A DNA stretch of 64,000 nt from Schistosoma haematobium (taxonomy: Eukaryota > Platyhelminthes > Trematoda > Strigeidida > Schistosomatidae), in NCBI RefSeq assembly GCF_000699445.3, contig NC_067196.1:4725616-4789615 (forward strand), given 5' to 3'. Below the pieces are notes generated by a model. That model had not been told where the DNA came from and searched no databases. It saw nothing but the letters and a program-made list of their open reading frames with translations. Shown here piece by piece: positions 34,616 to 45,360 of the stretch. A program made the position numbers and the translations under genes. How positions within the stretch are numbered: the first letter of the stretch is position 1; each line of letters starts with the position of its first letter.

Positions 34616-35099
34616 ATTGTGTTTTTATGTTGTTCTACTTAAATGAGAAGCATATTTCATGTGGTTACATAAACAATTCAACTATTGAAATGACTTTAAA
34701 TAAAAATAAATCCTGCCTATTAATTACAAATACGTATGTATACCTTTTAGATTCATAGAGATTATAAGGAAATTACAATGATTATAGAAATAGTCTATCC
34801 GATACAATTCAAATTGAGTTAATAATATTTTGATAAAACTTTGACAATGTATTAGTTGTTGTGAGCTTTATTTAGAAATAATACCGGTTTTCAAGCAACC
34901 GAAACATCTCTTTGTACTTTGTAATGACTTCAAGGATGATATGTTACTGAGAAAACTGTCAACTTCTTATGTCGATAGAAACACCGAAAGTATACCATAT
35001 TCTATACTCTTCAAACGCTCATTTATTGTTTCGATAATTGTTGAGAAACTGACTTTGGAAAAAATATTTAAAAAAGTTCTAGTACAACATATAATATAG

Positions 35100-35240
35100 T
35101 TGGATTTTGACTAACAGTGGAATCTAGAACGTACATTTCGTTCTTATCACAACTCATCAGTTGGATGTACATTGTAGTGGCTGGTCCTACATAGCTTATT
35201 CTAGCTTCCGGACAAACCAACTTATCCATTCTCCTCAAGC
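35100..35240 (-). mobile_element. Hammerhead-bearing repeat, third context
   Basis: Minus strand: GGACCAGCCACTACAATGTA, hammerhead, then CTAGATTCCACTGTTAGTCA. The ribozyme flanks resemble SINE-A, but the upstream part has no tRNA-like boxes. Confidence 0.5.
35122..35166 (-). ncRNA. Hammerhead-like ribozyme, core intact
   Basis: CTGATGA, stem II GTT/AAC, GAAA and a two-pair stem III (A-U, U-G) with GTAC loop are present; cleavage triplet GTT. Stem I has mismatches at the first and third pairs (ATCCAA/CTAGAT). Confidence 0.5.
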
Positions 35241-35266
35241 TACATTTTGAACTTGTCAATTATTCA

Positions 35267-36855
35267 CTTATCAAACATAACTGTTTTATATGAGCGTGTG
35301 TACAATTCTTATCTTATTCATCACATGTCTGTAATGTATTTTTATATCACTATAAATATCGATCAACGCTTAATTAAATCAAGTTAGCTCACACGACTTC
35401 TCCACCGCGCGTCATTTCGCTTCACTCTCTTCTCTTCTCTCCGTCCTTCCGATAGTTTGTCAAGACCAACGATTGTATGAAATATATATATTCAAAAATC
35501 CATTCTCCTACTTGACTTATTTTAATTCCGTTATTCACTAACGCGAGTTAAGTCGACATTTATATAAGAGGGTAGCCGCCCCCAAATTCACTTGTACAGA
35601 CAAGAATAGGGAGAGTCCGCCTTACCTCTCGAAATGTTTTCACATGACCATTCGTATATAGCTTCTGCCAGGGAAGTACTACTCACTGCATCCTTGCACC
35701 ACGGGTGTTGTTTACGAAATCAAGATGACGAAAACCGAATGTTCGGGGCTCTAACCGAGTTGACGGACTCGGAGGGTACACCTAGAGAAGTTGGAAAACC
35801 CTGGTGCCGAACGAATGATGCACGTGAGCTGGCTCTAAGATACTGACGGAACAAATGGCATACGAACCTGTTGTTAGTCACCAGCCACCATGAGCCTGAA
35901 TCGCCTGATATTGCTCCACTGTCTTGTGGACTAATCCTCTAGGTCAAAGGCTTGGTGTGTGGCCTCCTAAGAAAACGACCTGGTTCGGTTTGGGCACACG
36001 GGCAGTATCCCTTCCGCCACACAAATCAAATGATTTATGTGGTGCATATCTATTCGGTTCCCCCTTGCACCAATATCTATATGTTCAAATAAATAAATAA
36101 AGAGGCTAGCCAGAAGTATATTTCGATAACTCGATAGTAATCATCATGCGATCCAAATGGAGTCAGATCCCGTGCTACTGAATGCTATAGATATTAGATT
36201 ATTTATTACATTTTTCATCTTATTTGAGTTCAGTTAAAATCGAAGGAATTGTACGTAGGGATTTGTTAAAGATACACATATGCCAAAAAATCATGATCAG
36301 AATTTGTTCCTGAATACCAACTACTGAGTTTACATAAACTCTTCAACATAAAAAAAAAAATGAAAATTTAATAAGTTGGTGGCTATCCAGAAACTGGAAG
36401 GGTGTTGGAAGCAATATGCATTGAATTCATAATGAAACATGAACAACAATACTGGGATGCATGTTTTAGTGGCTCAAGATCTGACCCCAGTTAGAGTGGA
36501 AAAATGATCGTTATTGAATGATTGCTGTCGAAATATACATCCTGACTATTCTCGTATATTATTATGGACTTAAATCAGGTTAATGAATAACGGAATTAAA
36601 ATAATTCAAGTAGGAGAATGGATTTTTGAATATATATATTTCATACAATCGTTGGTCTTGACAAACTATCGGAGAATCGAAGCAAAGAGAAGAGAGCCAA
36701 TCGAAATGACGCACGGTAGAGAGAGCGTATAAGCTAACTCGATTTAATTAAGCGTTGATCGATATTTATAGCTGAACGAAAATAAATTACAAACATGTTA
36801 TGAGTAAGATAAGTGCACACACATACGCTCATATAAAACAGTCAAGTTTGATAAG
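35267..36855. mobile_element. Foldback element with long terminal inverted repeats
   Basis: The left arm (from CTTATCAAAC at 35267) and right arm (to GTTTGATAAG at 36855) are reverse complements over about 300 bp or more, sharing AATCCATTCTCCTACTTG, TTAATTCCGTTATTC and GATCAACGCTTAATTAAATC. The homology continues inward to a TATATTTCGA..GTCAGATC block. It is interrupted by a retroposon at 35578-36099. A solitary arm recurs at 59455-59690. No transposase is seen; a non-autonomous DNA transposon or MULE-like foldback is possible. Confidence 0.75.
35566..36111 (+). mobile_element. Retroposon C with (AAAT)n tail and 12-bp TSD
   Basis: Flanked by AAGAGGGTAGCC (35566-35577) and AAGAGGCTAGCC (36100-36111), with one mismatch. 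The insert ends in AAATAAATAAATAA. The empty site is visible in the foldback arm at 59577. The body (CTCTCGAAATG, ACCACGGGTGTTGTTTACGA, GGTTCGGTTTGGGCACACGG, CAAATCAAATGATTTATGTG hairpin) recurs at 51495 and 60395. It has no clear ORF; a SINE or a LINE 3' end is possible. Confidence 0.75.
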
Positions 36856-37268
36856 GTCAAATGTGACACAGATGAACATAGTAACCGACACTACAAGCCA
36901 TCTATTCACAATTCACATATGTGCATAAAAACGGATGAAAATTTTGTCCTGTATACTATTAATTAGATTATAATAACTTTTACAAATGAATTCTAGTAAA
37001 ACACTTTTGATTGAGCAGGTGAAATGAATTAGTTGAAGAGCCCAAATTCTTACAACTTCCAATCACTATTCGAATAACGAAAACGAAGATGTAGCCAGTG
37101 TTTTGCTATAAATGGAAAGTTTTATGAAGAGAGAAGCATGTGATCTACCTAATAGTTAGTAAAATAAGGTTTTTATTTAAACAGAGACTGTTAGATAGAC
37201 ATCCAATCACCATGACGTGGGAAGCCTAATCACACTTTCCTTCTGTATACATAGGTCAGGTTGGAAAT
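36856..37268. other. Unassigned DNA
   Basis: No supported feature. Confidence 0.4.
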
Positions 37269-37269
37269 G

Positions 37270-38250
37270 TCTGATAGTGGTTACATCTGCCAAACTGAGT
37301 AAAATTGATGCTTTTTGTCTGTCAATTATTTTGAGTGCATTACTTCATGTCTACTATTCCAAATTTGACTGGTAGTTGTATTTGAATTTACGCCCTTTCA
37401 GATGTAGTTTTCTTTGTGTAGAGGAAACCTTGTAGAAGCCCTTCTTTCTGTCATTCCTACAAACTTGCTATCTCAGTTACATGTAATTTCGTGGACACAT
37501 TTGGAAGTAACCTGGGCAGGGTACTGATCTACATTTGAATGATACAACGAACACCTGATGTCATTCAATGAAACCAAGTAAAAATGTAAGGAAGCTTGTT
37601 TTCAGTTCCGCATTGACTATGCTATCGATTCTTCTTGAAATCTAATCTTCCTTGAATGGAAAGTGGATGAGAACAGATTTTCTTCCAACGGTTGGTTGTT
37701 TATCATCCTTGAGATGTTTTTAATAGATTTCATAATAATTTACTTTAGATATCCAATTTTTTATGAGATGCTCTTCCTAAATACCCGACTCTTCATTTAA
37801 TTTACCGCCTAAACATGGTTCTGTTGAAGAACGTCTCGACTAGACACCTTTCTTAACTGGAAGCACAAACGCTGTCGAAGTTTGGATACTGTCCTGTCCA
37901 TATTTTTTTTCAATGTATACTTTTCTCAAGACTTTCATCATATTTCCGCCTTACATCAAGATCTAAAAAATCGATTTGGTTATCTCTGATATTTCATTGT
38001 AAACGTTATGTTTGGACTAAGTAAAAGAGTAGCATGATCCATAACATCATAGATAATGAAAATATTATCAGTACATCTGGACAAGAATGTTTTCTTCTGG
38101 ATTTTGTATTTTATTTTCGTTTATCCTAGGTTAGCTGTGAAGATATTGGCCAAGGTAAACCCTAGTGATGATCCTACGGCAACTACATCGACTTTTTGCA
38201 TAGTTAATTGTTACTCAGGATTCGCATATTTACTGAACAGGCTTTAAATG
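37270..38250 (-). mobile_element. Penelope-like element, RT to GIY-YIG, degraded
   Basis: Minus-strand frames give AVGSSLGFTLANIFTANLG (the MGSPLGP..AN..M type RT block), SRCTDNIFIIYDV (the YxDD block, as CTDN), LSPNITFTMKYQ, PNRFFRS, and later SKFVGMTERRAST, the GIY-YIG core. Many stops. It is closest to the PLE subfamily at 19.5 kb rather than that at 13.8 kb. Confidence 0.75.
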
Positions 38251-38489
38251 AGAGTAAGAGAAAGGAAAATCCAATGAATATGAGAACTCTAAATTACAAA
38301 CATTTTAAAAGGTTTCATTAGGTAAGTGGAAATTTTTCATTGTTTTACTGAGAGTATTTACTTTGATAATAATTTGATGAGCTATTCATTACTGAATAAT
38401 TTTCACAATATTGTCTGTTCATAAAAATATAATTATGAATCATGAAAGTCCAAACTTCCGATAGAAAGAATGTAGGATAAATTTTTTGG

Positions 38490-39364
38490 CGCGACTATTA
38501 TTTATGGATGACCTTTGAATGAATGTTAAGTGACTTTGAGGAATACTAGCCAATCACAAAACACTGCATGAATTCTAAATATATTACACAAAACCAAAGA
38601 TTTAAAGTGAATACACTTCTTTTACATGGTTCAAAAACTTGTCAGGGTTAGAAAAAGGTTCAGAAGCCCTAAAATCGTGATGCATACGGTAGAGGAAATC
38701 ATCCATACGGCTTCATAGCAGTTGGCCTCCGGAGCCATGATAAGGTCACAAAAGCTCTTTCATCCTCTACCACATAGCTTAGATATTGTTTGTGTGCACT
38801 CCGGTTGTTGGGTTCACCAAATGCCACTTGTGGATAACTACACGATGCACATAACCAAGTCTATGTAGGTGTCTGTACGCCCTTCAATCATCCGTATATA
38901 TTGTAGTACCTGGCTGCAACTAGTTACTGGTGCTATTATTACCCGTTTCGCAACAATTGTAATAACTCGCCTTACTTTCACTTTGGATCAAGTGAAAAAA
39001 TCCTATCGTACCAGATTTCTTCCTCTAATACATATTACATCAAAAGGCAACATCATCACGGTAGTCTGGACAGGATCCATAAGTCATTTGGTTACCACAA
39101 TCACAAATAAAGGAACATCTTAGTAGTCCCATTTGTTATAGCCGCTCAATTATCACGTTTTGTCTGAAATCTGCTGTGAACCGATCGTACGTTAGCATCT
39201 GGTACTGAAATTTGCACTGTAACCTTGAAATCCCTCAAACGCTTCTGATTGGCTCGTCCACAAATTACAGTCTCACCAACATTCATAAACGCTACTCGGT
39301 CATATTCAATGCATAATTTTAAACAATATTGTCTATTATTCCAGTTTTGAGTTATGTAAATCAT
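38490..39364 (-). mobile_element. Merlin DNA transposon relic (ISXO2-type transposase)
   Basis: Minus strand 38880-38740 encodes PGTTIYTDD.RAYRHLHRLG, YVHRVVIHKWHL and NPTTGVHTNNI, matching the ISXO2/Merlin DDE core, including the H..VDP.TGVHTN.IE block with the Glu lost to a stop. The upstream frame 39364-39146 encodes an N-terminal part (LKLCIEYDRVAF). The outer end at 38491 (GGCGCGACTATTATTTATGG) resembles the GGCG(A)AACTATAATTTATG termini seen at 45757. Stops and shifts make it inactive. Confidence 0.75.
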
Positions 39365-39506
39365 TAGTCATAGTTCAAAAGATTAAATGAAACATTCTTA
39401 AAGAATATCAAAAGTATAAAGAGTTTTATTTATTACTTTACTTAATATATAAAAAACATGATTAAAAAACTTGATTAACCAAATCACTAATGAATAAATA
39501 TCATGA

Positions 39507-40170
39507 GGGGGTTTCTGTTCATATTTTAGTCATTTCGATAGTTGACATCATAAGTCAATTTAAGTTCGACTAACATGGAAAATCTGGAAGCACTGAACGG
39601 CCGTTTCGTCCTAGTACGCGACACCGTTGGATGTTGGCCCAGTGGTCTAGAGGTTATGCGTTCATGCATGAGACCTATAGCTTCTGGGTTCAAATCTCAC
39701 AGGCGGGATGATAGGTGCGTACTGCTGAGAAGTCTCATATTATGACGAAACAGTCGTCCAGTACTTCCAGGTTTTGGATAATTAAAATAACCCATAGTGT
39801 CATTGAATAAGAAAAAGAGAATTCAGCGAAGAAAATTTTCTTTTCGACGAAATCATTTACTTAAGCTGTACATTCGTATATATAGTTATATGGAAAATGT
39901 ATGTCTATAGAAGGATAGAAAGGATTGTATCACAAAAATGGATTCGAGAATAAATAACAAATGAGGTTAACGTACTAATCAAGGGGTAAGGAAGAACAAA
40001 ATTTAAGGGTCAGATAATAGTCCAATTGACAGATTGACAGATATGAAGAAAAACGACAAAACAACAAAGGTCACAATAATAAACTGAATGATAATCAAGA
40101 AAACTTGTAAAAGGTTTTCCATCATGGTGGTCTAGCTTCAACTGACTTATGATCTCAACTATTGAAATCA
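39507..40170 (+). mobile_element. SINE-B with inverted arm, split by repeat D
   Basis: 39507-39635 is a minus-oriented tail plus half a hammerhead. 39636-39775 is a plus-oriented head (CAGTGGTCTAGAGGTTATG, B-box GGTTCAAATC), hammerhead and start of tail. The tail resumes at 40112-40170. The hammerhead at 39719-39764 has G8 changed to A (CTGAGAA), so it is probably dead, but stem I is GTACTG/CAGTAC, a paired change from the family's GCACTG/CAGTGC. Confidence 0.8.
39769..40118 (+). mobile_element. Repeat D, 336-bp copy inside a SINE-B
   Basis: Insert 39776-40111 between AGGTTTT repeats (39769-39775 and 40112-40118). Starts GGATAATTAAAATAACCC, ends CTTGTAA(A). Non-coding. The reference copy for the family; others at 7936-8581 and 12564-12668. 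Confidence 0.75.
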
Positions 40171-41210
40171 ATATTAATTCATGTTTTAAAAAAATTTAGT
40201 AAGTGAATTATTTCTGATAATCTTGTTTTTTAATTACTTTTCATCGATGGGGTAAACGTTGAAATTTTCGATATGTGAAACTTTATGATTCTTACAGAAT
40301 TTTCAAAAACAAACAAACATGATATTCAAATCAATTGACAATCACTAAGCATAGAGACATAAAATCCAAAGTATCGATCAATTATAAGAGAGATCCTTCA
40401 ACTGGAAGATTGGAAGTTGACCAAAAAAAAACATAGTCAACATGAATATAAGAACTAATGAAAACAACAAAAACTGCAAGAACAATTAATTATTAACAAA
40501 GTTATCAGAAATAGATGGTATAATTTTAGCAGAACAACTAAAAAGTTCACTTCTAAATAAAGTAGATAGACTACTATTCTGAACAGCAATAAAATCTGAA
40601 GAGATCAATAAAGAAATTCGGTTCATTATTACTAACTAGATGCAATTCTTTAATTAGATCAAAACAATAACTTAAATTGAGTTTTTGTGTGTTGATTCTG
40701 TCACTATGTAATTTTTAGGATATAAAATTTAAATTTAAACGATAAAAAGTTTCTGTTGCTATCTAATTTACGTTTATTGGTTAACAGATAATAGAGAAAT
40801 GTTTTTCAGGGTTTTCTAGAAAACCAAAGCATAACTATTCCTTTGACAGTGTCTGTAAACAAAATTTCAAGGGAATTCTTGCATATTTTAATTTGTAGAT
40901 ACCTTAGATTAAATTGATAAATTTTATTCGATATACAATACTTAGATCGTTGACTAATTCATCAATGACATCAATTTCTACCCTCAAATGTGAAATTTTG
41001 TGATGCACTATTCTTGATCAATTTTAAAATAGGGTTACTACAGAGAATAACAGTGATTTACGTATATTTTTTTAATGGTTGAGCTTTGTTTCTACATAAA
41101 ATTTTATCTATAAATCTTTCACTTATTCACCACTTTAAAGAAGATAAAGTTTAACTATCCTATCTGTGTATTTATCGAACAGACAATATATGCAACTTCG
41201 GATTCTAAGA
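40171..41210. other. Unassigned AT-rich DNA
   Basis: No supported feature. Confidence 0.4.
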
Positions 41211-41212
41211 AC

Positions 41213-41535
41213 AAAGTCTGTTGTATAAGCAAAGATGGATAGTGGCTAGTAGTGGAATCCAATTTGACGCGTGTTTCGTCCTATTTGAGGCTCGTCAGCT
41301 GGATGTACCTGCATCGGAGATCTGATGTTCACTCTGGGACTCGAACCCGGTACCGTTCGTTTCAAATGCCATCGCGTTATTCACCTAGCTACTGAGTCCT
41401 GATAACGATATCGATAGGCAATATCGAGGCAATAAGTACAATATGCTCATATGCCAAATAAGAGACTGATCAAATGCACTCGTGAATATCAGTCGGAAGA
41501 TTCAAGTAAACAATACCAAGTGAATTTAAAGTCTG
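41213..41535 (-). mobile_element. SINE-A with inverted arm
   Basis: Minus strand: head with B-box GGTTCGAGTCCC and A-box TAGCTAGGTGAATAA, hammerhead, post-ribozyme (TAGCCACTATCCATCTTTGC). On the 5' side of the head the expected leader is replaced by a plus-oriented post-ribozyme arm (41440-41530, AATAAGAGACTGATCAAATG). Same logic as the SINE-B inverted arms. Confidence 0.75.
41257..41304 (-). ncRNA. Hammerhead ribozyme, SINE-A type with AAA insert
   Basis: CTGACGA, GAAA, a two-pair stem III and GTC are intact. Stem II GCCT/GGAC has one mismatch. Stem I ATCCAG/TTGGAT can pair, but three As sit directly after the cleavage position. Confidence 0.55.
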
Positions 41536-41619
41536 TCTTGTTTATCTTCAACCATAAATTCATTAAGACTGTTAAATGTTACTCTTTTGTCTGAACACAT
41601 ATAATAAAATAATATGTCA

Positions 41620-42075
41620 TAGTAGTCTAGCTTAAATTGACTCATGAATTCAACTATTTAATTACTATAATATCCAGAAAACGTTTCTCTGATTACAATC
41701 ATCAACGCTCAGTAGTGACGATCTCCACGAGGTACTTCCTAGAGTTCTGGTGAAAAACAGTGACCAGTGAAGTTCAACCGGATGTGTTGTGAGATAGTAA
41801 CTCACTGATAAAAATGGTGGACAGTGGCACAAATTCGTGGATTAGTTGAAGTTAGTCATTAACACCGTTGGATGCCGGCCGGTTCAGTGATCTAGTGATT
41901 AAGCGCTCGTGCGCGAGATCGATAGCTCCTGAGTTCGAATCTCGCTAGACTGGATCGGTGGTGTACAATGATCAAGAGTCCCACCATAGGATGAAACAAC
42001 CATTCAGTGCTTCCAGGTTTCCCATAGTGGTGGTCTAAGTTAAATTAACTCTTCAAATCAACTGTCAAATTAAAG
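41620..42075 (+). mobile_element. SINE-B, direct tandem partial dimer
   Basis: 41625-41690 is a plus-oriented tail ending CCAGAAAACGTTTCTCTGAT. It leads straight into a full unit: long body, head (A-box GTGATCTAGTGATTAAG, B-box GTTCGAATCTC), decayed hammerhead at 41963-42010 (ATCAAGA core), tail. This is the clearest sign that the unit is sometimes copied from head-to-tail multimers. Confidence 0.75.
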
Positions 42076-42225
42076 TAATATTTTCAATCTTTGCTTACAA
42101 ATAGAATTCTTATAATCTATATTTGATTCATCTATAAGTGAATTTATGAAAATTTACATGATTCAAAATTTGTCTTTTAAATTAACTGATCATCATCCGA
42201 TAGTCAATAAGAATAAGAACAAATC

Positions 42226-42257
42226 TGATTATTATTATTATTATTATTATTATTATT
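42226..42257. repeat. (ATT)n microsatellite
   Basis: About ten ATT units. Confidence 0.95.
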
Positions 42258-42311
42258 TGAACAAATTAATCTAAAGGTATATTAATGTCTGTAGGAATTA
42301 AAGGTTTTAAT

Positions 42312-42455
42312 CAGTTTAGGTTTGTGGAGAGTATTAAATTTTTGATTAAAATCATTAATCACCGATTGATGTTAGACTAACCATTAAAAACCTAGAAACC
42401 TTGAACGGCGGTTTCGCCCTATTGTAGGACTCTTCAGCGGTGTACATTCAAAATT
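42312..42455 (-). mobile_element. SINE-B short form, diverged
   Basis: Tail of the CACCGATTGATGTTAGAC subfamily, then hammerhead at 42398-42443. CTGAAGA, stem II GTCC/GGGC and GAAA survive, but stem I is largely unpaired. Confidence 0.65.
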
Positions 42456-42993
42456 TTAAGCTTCATTTCATCCATGTTATTACTATTACTATTATTATTC
42501 AATATTTTGAATTCGCATAAAATATATTTCCAAATCAAATTAGATTTACAGATATATTTAATTAATTTTAATTAAATTCATGATCTTAAAAAAGAAATAA
42601 AACGGAATATTCATTATTCCATCGTTTCATTATAATCCACCTTAAAATAGTTAAAATAATCTTGATACAAATTACTTTTATTTACATTTTGTAGATGGTG
42701 ACAATTTTGTTTTTAAAAATTTTTTTAATCCAACGAAAAAAAAATAACTTTTTTTAGATATATCAATGTAATAGACATTAGTATTTATGATTAAGAAAAG
42801 AAACACTTTATGAATTATTAAAAGAAAAAAAACCAAAAAAAAAAGAAAAAAGGAAGAAGAGTAAGAAGTTACTCAAATAAAAATTTTATAATCTAATGTA
42901 ACAAATTCATTGTTGAATAATTAAATGAAAATGAAAAAAAAAAGAAAAAATAAACCTTTTTCAATATTGTTACCATATAGATACAAAACTTAC

Positions 42994-43074
42994 AGTGATT
43001 TGTGATTTGAACCAATTCGATCGATCAATTATTGCATATTTATCCCATTCAGATTTTGGTTTAGATTTTTTTAA
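42994..43074 (-). CDS. Candidate host exon, 81 bp, protein unknown
   Basis: The acceptor ACATTTTCTAG precedes 43074 and the donor ACT|GTAAGT follows 42994. One frame is open for 27 codons (LKKSKPKSEWDKYAIID, then RSNWFKSQIT); the other two have early stops. Phase 0 at both ends. It is basic and hydrophilic, with no family I recognise. It could be an upstream exon of the STPG-like gene only if a further exon of phase 0 to 1 lies between 34.0 and 43.0 kb, or it could belong to another gene. It joins in phase with the candidate at 45166-45225. Confidence 0.45.
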
Positions 43075-43096
43075 CTAGAAAATGTAATAAATATTT

Positions 43097-43126
43097 AACA
43101 ACAGCAACAACAACAACAACAACAAG
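43097..43126. repeat. (CAA)n microsatellite
   Basis: About nine CAA units, close upstream (minus sense) of the candidate exon. Confidence 0.9.
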
Positions 43127-43317
43127 AAATAAGAGAAATAAATTTTGTTCAGTAAGAATGGTACAAATAAAAATAATTGAAAAGGATTGAATATATTCTA
43201 TAAATATATATATATATACTTGAATGTAAGGACAATATTATCAATGATGATGAGGTTAGTTTGTGTAGTTGATAAAGTATAGAGATAAGAGATTATAGAA
43301 AGGTTTTGAACTCCGCC

Positions 43318-43942
43318 AGTAGGCTTCAAGCAGAGTTCTAAAAACCTTTACATATCTGGGCAGTATCATTGATGAACACAGTGGATCTGATGCAAATGTG
43401 AAGACGCGGATCGATAAAACAAGAGCAGCATATTTACAAATGAAGAACATCTGGAACTCAAAACAACTGTCAATCAACACCAAGGTCAGAATTTTCAATA
43501 TAAATGTCGAGACTGTTCTACTGTATGGCGTGGAAACTCGAGGAACTAGGAAAGCCATCATCCAAAAAATGCAAGTGTTTATTAACAGTTGTCTACGCAA
43601 AATACCTAGGATCCGTTGGCCAGACATTATCAGTAACAATTTACTGTGGAAGAGAACAAACCAGATTCCAGTGGAGGAAGAAATCAGGAAGAAGTGCTGG
43701 AAGTGGATAGGACACACATTGAGGAAATCACTCAATTGCGTCACAAGACAAGCTCTCATTTGGAATCCTCAAGGCCAAAGAAGAAGAGGAAGATCAAAGA
43801 AGCAAATGGAGAGAAACATGAGATGAATGAACAGCAATTGTATAGAACATGACAGGAAGGCCCAGGACAGAGTGCGTTGGAGAATGCTGGTCAACTGTTT
43901 ATGCTCTATTGGGAGTAACAAGCGTAAGTAAGTAAGTAAGTT
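43318..43942 (+). mobile_element. RTE LINE 3' fragment, deletion subfamily (copy 2)
   Basis: Encodes [78 protein letters not shown], then the shared deletion and stop (KKQMERNMR). Ends in GTAAGTAAGTAAGTAAG. Same diagnostic deletion as 32208-32645. Confidence 0.9.
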
Positions 43943-43999
43943 CCCTATACGATCATAACCATCTTAATGAGATGATAGAGAAGTTTTGTAGCTCAGATA

Positions 44000-44220
44000 G
44001 ACAAGTTTGGTGGAGTTTTGTTCCCTGAGCTAGACGGTTTAGTCTCACAGCCTTCACTGATCTTTTATAGAATTTTATCAGCGCAAACTTTAGGTACGTT
44101 ACTGCTGCCTGAATTATGTGTTGCTATTGTTCAGAAGAACAATCAAAGCCTTATGACTGAACCATCCAGCTTAGAGAACGAAACTCCTTCATAGGATACC
44201 TTATTGTTAAGTATCAACTC
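44000..44220. repeat. Inverted pair of PLE terminal blocks
   Basis: The minus-oriented arm 44013-44055 and plus-oriented arm 44130-44197 share ACCATCCAGCTTAGAGAACG-type sequence with 10262-10415 and 63675-63750. The spacer here is longer (about 80 bp). Confidence 0.55.
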
Positions 44221-44469
44221 TCATGAAACTGAGGTCCAAGGATAATAGCTATCTTAAAATTGTTGCCTACTTATGAATGAATATAGGAGAGTGTTGAAGT
44301 CCTTTTCTAAAATTGTGACTGGTGAAGCCTAACCAATTGAGATGGCTGAATGCTACCTGAATGTTTTTTATACAAAACTGAAGTTAAAAATATGAATCTT
44401 TTGATTCTTACTTAGTGGCTTATATTTAATGAGTTCATCAAGTTATCCAAATAATGTTGAATAACTCCA

Positions 44470-44840
44470 TCGTTGGTAGTAAACAATACCAAGTGAATCT
44501 AAACAACACTCCATTGCACAAGCAAGTAGCTATCAGGACTCAATAGCTAAGTGGATAACGCGATGGTGTTTAAAGTGGATGGTACTGGGTTTGAGTCCAG
44601 GGAGAACACCAGATCTGAGATTCAGGCACATCCAACTGACGAGTCCCGAATAGGAAGAATCATGCGTCAAACTGTATTCCATGGCTACCCACTATCCATA
44701 TTTGCTTAGAATGCTTGTGAATTAAGGCAGTATAAAGAGAATACGCTCCGGATGCACATATGCTTATCAGAGACTGATCAATTGCAGTCTTAAACATAAA
44801 TGGGATGATTCAAGGAAACAATACCAAGTGGATCTAGAAT
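44470..44840 (+). mobile_element. SINE-A, unit plus direct repeat of its end
   Basis: AAACAATACCAAGTGAATCT at about 44485 recurs at 44817, about 335 bp apart, so more than one unit is present head to tail. Between them: head with A-box ATAGCTAAGTGGATAAC, B-box-like GGTTTGAGTCC, hammerhead at 44628-44680, post-ribozyme. The core is CTGACGA, but GAAT replaces GAAA and GGAA replaces GGAC, so it should be inactive. Confidence 0.75.
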
Positions 44841-45165
44841 GGAATGGTTGTTTAGTGAGTCCTTGCTTCCGATAGTTTCCCTGAATATCTTATTTCTTGA
44901 CTAAATCTATTTTCTGCCTGGATTAACATCCATCAACAACTCGAAAGCTTCAAGGTGTGTTTACATGCATGAATCCTTCACAGTTCTCTTCAGATACATT
45001 CATGGACGAAACTAAGTTAGCACTAGTATTCACGTACTGTAAATAATAATCAACTATGATGTACTGATAAGTAGTTTGATAATTAATTTTTCGGCCCTAA
45101 TAATTACTTTTCATTCTTTGTTTCATTTAAAGTTGTATTTACAACAAAATATTAAAATTTCTTAC

Positions 45166-45225
45166 TTTAGAAAGAATTATAGTATATAAAGCAATTAGTG
45201 CCTCTGAAGTATCGTCATCTGAATT
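45166..45225 (-). CDS. Candidate host exon, 60 bp, protein unknown
   Basis: The acceptor CCTTAAAATAG precedes 45225 and the donor CTAAA|GTAAGA follows 45166. The frame NSDDDTSEALIALYTIILSK is open over 20 codons and is phase 0 at both ends. The only other AG nearby (TTCAG) would give the same frame. It joins in phase with 43074-42994. No family recognised. The acceptor lacks a strong pyrimidine tract, so support is modest. Confidence 0.35.
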
Positions 45226-45360
45226 CTATTTTAAGGCTGGAAAATGTTTATGAACTTTATTAACTACTTAATAGTACAAGTAGAAAATATTTTATAGCTA
45301 AAATTTTCATCATAGTTTATGTGAATATATTAGTTGGATAGAATAAACTACTTTCATAAT

